From Candidatus Flexicrinis proximus (GTDB lineage Bacteria > Chloroflexota > Anaerolineae > Aggregatilineales > Phototrophicaceae), in assembly GCA_016712885.1 (NCBI GenBank), contig JADJQF010000002.1, positions 310,001-374,000 on the forward strand: a stretch of DNA of 64,000 bases, read 5' to 3'. Positions 33,867 to 41,200 of the stretch are shown in pieces. A program made the translations under genes and the position numbers. Every line of letters begins with the position of its first letter. Within the stretch, counting starts at the first letter, position 1. The notes beneath the pieces are model-generated. The model was not told where the DNA came from and did no database searches. It saw only the letters and a program-made list of their open reading frames with translations.

Positions 33867-34652
33867 TCAGGGCTCCAGAGGGACGCGAAATACACGGATA
33901 ATGGCCATTCCGTCGGGCATAATACTCACAACATTGAAGCCGGCAGTCTGAACGGGATCACGATAGAACTCGCCCAATCCCGGCCAAGTTTGCAGCTGAT
34001 ACCATGCGCTTTGTACGCTGGCGTAGGTTATACCATCGCGAACATATACAACTGTCTCATGAATGTGACCAAAAAGCACACACGAGATGTGGGCGGTGCT
34101 GTTCTTCAGCAGAATGTGCAGCGCTTCCCCGTCGGAGAGCACCAGCGAGTCCATCACAGGTGCGCCCAGCGGGAATGGATGATGATGGAGGGCAACTACC
34201 ACCGGCATGTCGGGTGTCATTGCCAGTTGCTCACCGAGCCACGCAAGCTGTTCCGGCCCAAGTGTGCCGTGGCCCACGTTCCTCACGTTCGAATTGAGAC
34301 AGACTACCCTGACGCCGTTCGCCACGGTCGCAAAATATCCGGGAGCGATGGGGCGGCCAAAAGCGCTGTACATCCACTCCGGGACATCGTGGTTGCCGGG
34401 GATGAGGTGAAGCGGCGCACGGATCGCGGATAGCGCCTCTTGCGCCTGAGCGTAGCTTAGTGCATCGCTCGGATCATTTCCGACATCCCCAGTATGCAGG
34501 ACAAACTGGATTTGGAACTCAAGCGCATTTATCGCGTCTACAACTGCAGCGGTAGTCGTGAAAGCATTCCTAAACCCATCGAAAGTTGTTTGAGAATCGG
34601 CCGGCAGGTGCGTGTCACTCATATGCACAAACGTGAGCAGTGAGTCGGTCAT
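33867..34652 (-). CDS. Metallophosphoesterase (CpdA/Icc-like), upstream copy
   Basis: 261 residues from the ATG at 34652, which begins MTDSLLTFVHMSDTHLP like its neighbour; a longer frame to 34694 would run into comEC. All metal motifs are present: SDTHLP, TGDVGND, PGNHDVPEW, LHHHPFPLG and FGHIHETVV. It forms a tandem pair with the gene at 33079, clearly a duplication with moderate divergence, and may share its substrate. It follows comEC with seven bases between, so the three are probably transcribed together. Confidence 0.87.
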   Translation of the reverse strand: MTDSLLTFVHMSDTHLPADSQTTFDGFRNAFTTTAAVVDAINALEFQIQFVLHTGDVGNDPSDALSYAQAQEALSAIRAPLHLIPGNHDVPEWMYSAFGRPIAPGYFATVANGVRVVCLNSNVRNVGHGTLGPEQLAWLGEQLAMTPDMPVVVALHHHPFPLGAPVMDSLVLSDGEALHILLKNSTAHISCVLFGHIHETVVYVRDGITYASVQSAWYQLQTWPGLGEFYRDPVQTAGFNVVSIMPDGMAIIRVFRVPLEP

Positions 34653-34659
34653 GATGCGT

Positions 34660-36981
34660 TCAGCGCTCCGTAGAAACGTAAAGCTCAACTCCATCGGTCG
34701 TGAAGTGAATTGTGCCGTGCTGGTCGGTGCGCCACAGAGGCACGTCTGGCAGCATGTCGATTACATCCGGATCAGGGTCGCCCAGTAGATTGGCACGGTC
34801 CGTCTGTATGACGATAGCCGACGGCTGAACGGCATCCAGAAAGTCCGAATTGAGGGACGCGCCGTGCTTTGGCAAAACAAGCACCCAGGCCAGCGGCCAT
34901 GAACCAGCCTCAAGCAAACGCGATTGGGCATCGGCACTCGCCTCACCTCCAATCAGGAACGAGGCATCACCGTACCGTATCTTCAGCACAAGCGCTACAT
35001 CATCCAGTGCGTCCTCAATGTCCGGCGCTGTTTGGGGGTTTAATACCTCAACGACCACGCCGTCGCCTGAGTCGAGTGTCTGACCCGCAATGAGCGGGAC
35101 AACATCGGCAAGCGATGCGATTTCGGCGACCTCTGCGCCCAGGTTTAGCTGTCCGTTGCTGTAGACCGCGCCAACCTGGTATCGCTTCAGAACCGACGCG
35201 ACCGCCCCCATGTCAAACGGATCCGGCTGGGTGAACACCACCGCGTCAAGTTCGGTGTCGTTGAAGGGGAGAATATCGCCAATCAAAGTCAGAAGCCGCG
35301 AGGGGTATCGCCCGCCGTCGATCAGGATCTGGGCGCCCGACGGGGTTTGAACCAGCACAGCATTGCTGTGGCCCGCGTCGAGAATCCAGACATGGAGCTT
35401 TCCATCGGGCTGTGATAAGAGTACGCCGAGCGCCAAAACACCAACAAATGCGGCCCCTGCGATTGCCGTCAAAACCACTCTACGAGAAACGACCCGGTCC
35501 CACCAGGGTGGCCGTGTCGCTTGAATCATGGAAAACGCAATCACGCCGCCAAACCCTGAACCAACGACGATTGGATGCAGGTTGAGCGAGATCTCCACTG
35601 GGACTTGTGCCATGGTGCGGGCAACAGTTGTCGTCCACGAAAGTGGCACCAGACACAGCCACGCCACAGCCTGGGCAGCGATAGGGATCGAACTGAGCAG
35701 CAAGGCGCCAATTCCCAGCGTCATCACGAGAGGTTGTAATGGTACAACAAGCAAGTTCGTAACAAGCGAAATGAGCGGCAATCGGCCAAATGCCATGCCG
35801 ATAATCGGCATCGTGAGCGCCGAGGCAGCAACTGTAATTACCAAAGCCTCGGCGAGAACCGCCGTCACCGCTCGGGGAACAGGATGCGGAAATTCCGGCT
35901 GGAGTAAGGACGTGAGCCGCTTCGTCAACGGTGGTGAGATCACCGCAATTCCGAGGACAGCAGCAAAGCTGAGTTGGAATCCCAGGTCAAATACGGCAGC
36001 AGGATCCAGTACAGTCAGGATAAGGAATGCGAAGCTCAGCGATATCGGGAGATAGGCCCGCCGACGCAGCATGCTGCCCACCATCACGACGGCTGCCATA
36101 ACCGCGGCTCGTGTCGCTGATGGAGTAAAACCGACAAGTAAGGTATATCCGGCTAAGAGAAGCAGACCAACGACTAACCATAACCATGGACGAGATGTCG
36201 ATGTACGCAATCCACGTAGCGCGACGCCTCCAACCAGCGCCATATTGAAACCGCTGACCGCGAGCAAATGGGCGATCCCACTTAGTGAGTAGGCATTGGC
36301 AACTGCGGGGGATATTGAACGCTCGTCACCTGTGAGTATCGCGGTCAGAATCCCTGCGTGGGGCTCCGGCAGAAGCGTGGAAATACGCTCGAATACCCAG
36401 TCCCGCACTTCGACAGACAAGGCGACAAGCGAGTTTCCGTGCCCCTGACTTATCACATCGACGCCGGAAACCCGATCCAGCAGACTGAAAATCCCGCGCC
36501 GCGCCAGAAACGTAGCATAATCGAAGGTGTCACCTTCTTCGGGCGCGCGAAGACGCCCCGTGACCGCAACCCGATCACCGTAGCTTACGCGCGTTGTAGG
36601 TGGGAGCTGGGCCAGGACAAGTCCGCTTATGGGCTGCGGCTGTCCGACTAAAACGACTGAGTCGACCTCGATGCGGACTTGAGTCGACGTGTCCCTTACG
36701 TTGGGAGGGGCAGCAATGAGGCCTGTCACTGTGACTCCACCGCTGCCATTCAAGCCAGCAATCTCACTCGTTCGAGGGGTAACTGCAATTCGAGCAGCGC
36801 CAAATCCGAATATGGCGAGCAATGCGAATCCGAGCCGCCAGCGCGCCATGTCGCGTGTGAAGTACCAACCGCCACACCCACCTGCGGCGAACAGCACCCA
36901 TGTGAATGGAAGAATTATGGGCGATTCGTTGGCAGCCCACAGACCAGCCCCCCATGCCAGAGCAACATAGGCGAGCGTCAT
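34660..36981 (-). CDS. comEC: ComEC/Rec2 family DNA-uptake channel with degenerate lactamase-like domain
   Basis: 773 residues. N-terminal membrane segments and an OB-like domain (about 90-180) lead to the Competence domain (about 220-490), with YSLSGIAHLLAVSGFNMAL as hallmark and 8-10 helices. The last 230 residues have the metallo-beta-lactamase-like fold (VWILDAGHSNAVLVQTPSGAQILIDGG). Its metal motif, normally THPDxDHxGG, reads TQPDPFDMGAV, so the histidines are gone; a partial KHG remains further on. ComEC moves single-stranded DNA across the membrane in natural transformation. The soluble domain may lack nuclease activity here. No other competence gene is nearby. Confidence 0.9.
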   Translation of the reverse strand: MTLAYVALAWGAGLWAANESPIILPFTWVLFAAGGCGGWYFTRDMARWRLGFALLAIFGFGAARIAVTPRTSEIAGLNGSGGVTVTGLIAAPPNVRDTSTQVRIEVDSVVLVGQPQPISGLVLAQLPPTTRVSYGDRVAVTGRLRAPEEGDTFDYATFLARRGIFSLLDRVSGVDVISQGHGNSLVALSVEVRDWVFERISTLLPEPHAGILTAILTGDERSISPAVANAYSLSGIAHLLAVSGFNMALVGGVALRGLRTSTSRPWLWLVVGLLLLAGYTLLVGFTPSATRAAVMAAVVMVGSMLRRRAYLPISLSFAFLILTVLDPAAVFDLGFQLSFAAVLGIAVISPPLTKRLTSLLQPEFPHPVPRAVTAVLAEALVITVAASALTMPIIGMAFGRLPLISLVTNLLVVPLQPLVMTLGIGALLLSSIPIAAQAVAWLCLVPLSWTTTVARTMAQVPVEISLNLHPIVVGSGFGGVIAFSMIQATRPPWWDRVVSRRVVLTAIAGAAFVGVLALGVLLSQPDGKLHVWILDAGHSNAVLVQTPSGAQILIDGGRYPSRLLTLIGDILPFNDTELDAVVFTQPDPFDMGAVASVLKRYQVGAVYSNGQLNLGAEVAEIASLADVVPLIAGQTLDSGDGVVVEVLNPQTAPDIEDALDDVALVLKIRYGDASFLIGGEASADAQSRLLEAGSWPLAWVLVLPKHGASLNSDFLDAVQPSAIVIQTDRANLLGDPDPDVIDMLPDVPLWRTDQHGTIHFTTDGVELYVSTER

Positions 36982-36987
36982 CCCTAG

Positions 36988-38226
36988 CTACCCCTGTGCA
37001 GCCAGGAGGCCGGCGACACGCCCCACGATCATTTCAGCAACAGCGGTCTTTGACTGCAGAGGATACTCAACGCGCTCACCTGCGCGCGTCAGGACAACTA
37101 CGCGATTGTCGTCTACCGCAAACCCGGCGTCAGCAGCGCTTATGTCGTTCGCTACGATGAAATCAAGTCCTTTACGCATGAGTTTTGACTGCGCGTTGTC
37201 GAGAAGGTCCTGGCTCTCGGCGGAAAATCCTACCGTGACCCGCGGCTGCTCTTGTTTGTGGGCACTGATTTCTCCGAGAATATCGGCTGTGCGTTTGAGC
37301 TCAAGCGCGAGTCCACTCTGGCCGTCCTGTTTCTTTATCTTGTGTTCAGCGACAACCTCGGGCGTGAAGTCTGCAACTGCCGCAGCCATGATAAGTGCAT
37401 CCGACAGTGCCGCCTGAGCAGTCGTTACCCTGAGCATATCGTCAGCGGAACGCACCGGTTGAAGCTGAACTCCGACGGGAATAGGCAGATCAACGGTGGA
37501 GATCAAGACGACTTCCGCGCCTGCGTCAACGGCGGCCTGCGCGATGGCATAGCCCTGTTTGCCGCTGGAACGGTTGGTGATGTATCTGACCGGGTCGATT
37601 GGCTCCTGGGTGCCGCCCGCGGTGACAACTACTCGCCGGCCTTTCAGCGCGCCGGATTTTCCCAATGCGCGCCGGATTTCGCCCATAAGCTGAGACGTCT
37701 CCGGTAACCTGCCCCGCCCTTCGAGTCCTGACGCCATTCGGCCAATTTCCGGTTCAATCAGGGTTACCCGGCGCGAGAGCAGTGTGGCGATATTGGCCTG
37801 TGTCGCCTCATGCGAATACATCCCGCCATCCATCGCAGGAGCAACCATCAAAGGAGCGCGATTTGCCAATGCGGTGACTGAGATGAGGTCGTCGGCAAGT
37901 CCCGCAGCCAGTTTTGCCAGAGTGTTTGCCGTGGCAGGGATTATCGCGAACAGATCGGCACCTTCGCCGAGCCCGACATGCGCGATATGTGTAGGCAGCC
38001 CATCGCCGGACTCCGCATGCCAGAGATCTGTATAGACGACGCGTCCAGTCACCGCCTGAAATGCAAGCGGCATGACAAATTCACGGGCCGCCGCAGTCAT
38101 GACTACGTCAACCAACGCGCCAGCCTGGGTCAGCTTGCTCGCCAGATCGACGGCCTTATAGACGGCGATGCTCCCCGTCACGCCAAGAACGATTCGTTTG
38201 CCCTTCAGGATCGAAATAGGGTCCAC
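36988..38226 (-). CDS. coaBC: Bifunctional phosphopantothenoylcysteine decarboxylase / phosphopantothenate-cysteine ligase
   Basis: 412 residues from the GTG at 38226, with AAGG seven bases upstream; a longer frame to 38361 lacks a ribosome site. CoaC half: KGKRIVLGVTGSIAVYKAVDL, the flavin-site PATANTLAK (usually PASANT) and the active-site region APAMDGGMY (Asp where the usual form is APAMN). CoaB half: RRVVVTAGGTQEPIDPVRYI, NRSSGKQGYAIA and the late VANDIS. It makes 4'-phosphopantetheine in coenzyme A synthesis, complementing coaD at 55496. It ends six bases before comEC. Confidence 0.95.
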   Translation of the reverse strand: MDPISILKGKRIVLGVTGSIAVYKAVDLASKLTQAGALVDVVMTAAAREFVMPLAFQAVTGRVVYTDLWHAESGDGLPTHIAHVGLGEGADLFAIIPATANTLAKLAAGLADDLISVTALANRAPLMVAPAMDGGMYSHEATQANIATLLSRRVTLIEPEIGRMASGLEGRGRLPETSQLMGEIRRALGKSGALKGRRVVVTAGGTQEPIDPVRYITNRSSGKQGYAIAQAAVDAGAEVVLISTVDLPIPVGVQLQPVRSADDMLRVTTAQAALSDALIMAAAVADFTPEVVAEHKIKKQDGQSGLALELKRTADILGEISAHKQEQPRVTVGFSAESQDLLDNAQSKLMRKGLDFIVANDISAADAGFAVDDNRVVVLTRAGERVEYPLQSKTAVAEMIVGRVAGLLAAQG

Positions 38227-38287
38227 AGTACGGCCTTTCGTAACGTGCGAACCGGGCAGCCCATTTGGGCTACCCGGCAAGTCTAGC

Positions 38288-41200
38288 CTAGTTGCCGCGC
38301 CATCCGCCAGCGATACCCGGCAATGGGGACGGTTGATTCGACTCAGGTATGGCGCGCGCATCGCCTTGCCTAAGCATGAGGGTAACGTCGTCGATCCACG
38401 CTTTTCCGGTGGTACTGGTATGCTTGAATTTGACGCGTATACGTGTGACGTTTGCGCTGTCCAGAACGACCGTTGGTGACGCGAAGTACTGATAGCCGCT
38501 TGTTGGAATTCCCTTGAGCTTGATTAACGCAGTCTCTGCATCGGCGTAGCGGATCTCAAGGATCGTCTTGATTTTGGAGACAGTGAGATTGGAGTGATAC
38601 GCGCCGAGGATCACTTCATCACCGAGCACAAACGGTACGCCAGTCACGTTAACGACCTGCGACAGCACAGACGCCTCAGTGACGCTGCCCTTGAAACGGA
38701 ACGCGCACACGCCGCTCACAACAGGGACTGCGACCGGTCTCGGATTGCAGAGGACTTTGTCACCAGTTCCATTTGTGACGATCCACGGTGTCAGCCCACG
38801 AACGTCAGATTCCTCAAAGCCCCCGTTGTCGAGGAGCTCGAGATACTCGGTCTTGAAGTCGAAGCTAACAGGATCGACCTGCGTCCCCGTCACGGCTCCG
38901 GCGATTCCGGTCACGACCACGGTAATCGTGTCCGCAAAACGGAATTCAGGACTTGGAGTAAACGTCAGCGTGTGGGTCAAGGCGGCGTAGCTAAAGCTAC
39001 CCGTCTTCACGGCCGAATCCGAGTCGGTCACCGTGAACGTTGATCCTGAATTAATCGGCTTGCTGAAGGTGACCGAAACTGCCGTGTCCACCGCCTGCAT
39101 CGCTGCATTATCGGCGGGAAGGGTCGTAACCACGATCGGATCGATCCAGTTGTCGACCGCATCCGAGACTGTCTGCGCGAAGTCACCTTGGCCATCCACA
39201 GTCAGGTTACTTGTGAAGAGTGTTTCGCCGTCGGGCAGAGCAGCCTGGGTGTTGGCGTTGCCACGTGAGTATGTATAGGCAATTGCGGTGCTTTCGAGTA
39301 CGCTGCCGGTAAACGTAAACTCACCCGGACCGCTGTTTGTCATCGCGACCGCGTCCAGGACTCCACTGCCCAGCACCGGATGATTGCCACTGATGTAGAT
39401 GGTGCCTGCAGGCGTAAACGTCGGAACCGTAAGTGTCCAGGTGACATCAACGGTTCTTGGCGTGGTAGCAAAGTCCGTGACAGAGGCATCTTCCTGTATG
39501 GAAGCATCTCCTCCGACCACACCACTTACACTGACCGTGTATGTGGTCGCGAAAGCCAGTGGTGCCGTGGGCGTGAATGAAACCGTTCTGGTTGCCGCCG
39601 AGTAGGAGAACGCTCCTGATACCAAATTGCTGCCGGTGTCTTCTACGGTGAACTCGGTTCCCGAATTAACGCTCTTGCTGAATTGGACGTCTACCGCCGT
39701 GCTGATGGGTACGCCTGTCGAACCATCAGGCGGCGACACGGATACGACGATCGGATCGAGCCAGTGGCCGACAGTAAGATCAACCGACATCGCATTTGAC
39801 CCCGAATCGCTTACGGTAAGCGAATGGGTTGTGATTGCCGTGCCAGCGGCCGAATCGGTTTCTACCGTAGATGCAGAGCCGCGGTGAGCAAATACTGTTA
39901 CCGGCTGGCACTCTTTCAAGGCCACCGTAGCGGTCCACACACCCTCACCCTCGTCAAACGTAAGCGGCACACCACTCGACGGGGAGTTATTCCCAAGCGC
40001 GGGATCGTTGCCAGACAGATACACAACATCTCCCGCCGGTGTGAAACCGGGGACAGTGACCCGGAACGTCACATCGACGGGGTTGCCAGCCGTCGTGAAA
40101 TTGAAGTTATAGGGTTCGAGCTGCGAACCGTCGCCGGTCGCGGACGCGAGGCCTGCCACATTCACGCTGTAAGTATTATCCTGACACAGGTTCGCCGCTG
40201 GATTCAGTGTGAGAGTCGGCGGGGAGGTATTGACCACCTCAAAAGTTCCCGAAACCGGATTACCGAACTCGTCGCTGATTCCGAATGTCGACGACGTATT
40301 GATGGTCTTGTTGAAGCGGACAGCGATATCGCTGTCGACTGGCACAGCCGATGAATCGCCTTCGGGGTCAGTGGCTGTGACCAGAACGTCGCTCCAGTTC
40401 AGCACGGTACTCGAAATCGAGAAGGGACCATCCTCTGCGTGGCCGACCGTGAACGCACGATTCACGATCTCGGTGTAGCCGTTTAGCTCTTTTTCCACCT
40501 TACTCCATGTCCCGTCGCGGCGGTACTTGAATTCGAAGCTATCCCCTTCACTGAATTCAATCGTGACTTCAAACTCAAACGGATTGGCTGTAGGCGACAT
40601 GTCGACGCCCAAACCCCAGTTCGTGAGTTCCGGCGCACCGCCGATAACCTGTATAGCCGACGCGGACGTCGTGAAATCTGGGACTGTGACGGTAAACGTT
40701 ACATCCACAGGCGAATTCTCGGCCACGGCAGTGACAGCGTTGGAGTCGACCGATTCGTTGTAACTGGTGTCGACGGTTGTCACCACGTACAGGTATGACG
40801 CGCCGCCAGCGATATCGGCGTCGACATATGACTGGACCGCATCATCCAACTCAGCTATCAAGTCATAGTCCACTCCGGCGTTCTCACTGCGGTATACACG
40901 GTAACGACCGACAGCGACGTTGTCGGTCGCTCCGCTCCAGGAAATACTTACCTCACTACTGGTGTCGAAGTCTTTCGCAAGTGTCGGCGCGCCCGGCGGT
41001 GTGGAATCGCTGCTCGCGACAACGTTCAGCGTACACGATGCCATTGGCGCGGAGGGCACGGTATCAGTATCCGGGCAATTGACGGAATCCTCAGAGCCTT
41101 CGCTGTAATCGGTTGCGAAGTACCAGCTTACGCCGCCATCAGCGCTGTAGCGGACGGTGTAGACAAAAGCTCCTACTGCACCCGGCAGCATGGCGCCCTG

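Noticed and set aside
36988..38361. Longer CoaBC start at 38361
   Set aside because: The added 45 residues are not CoaBC-like and have no ribosome site; the GTG at 38226 has one.
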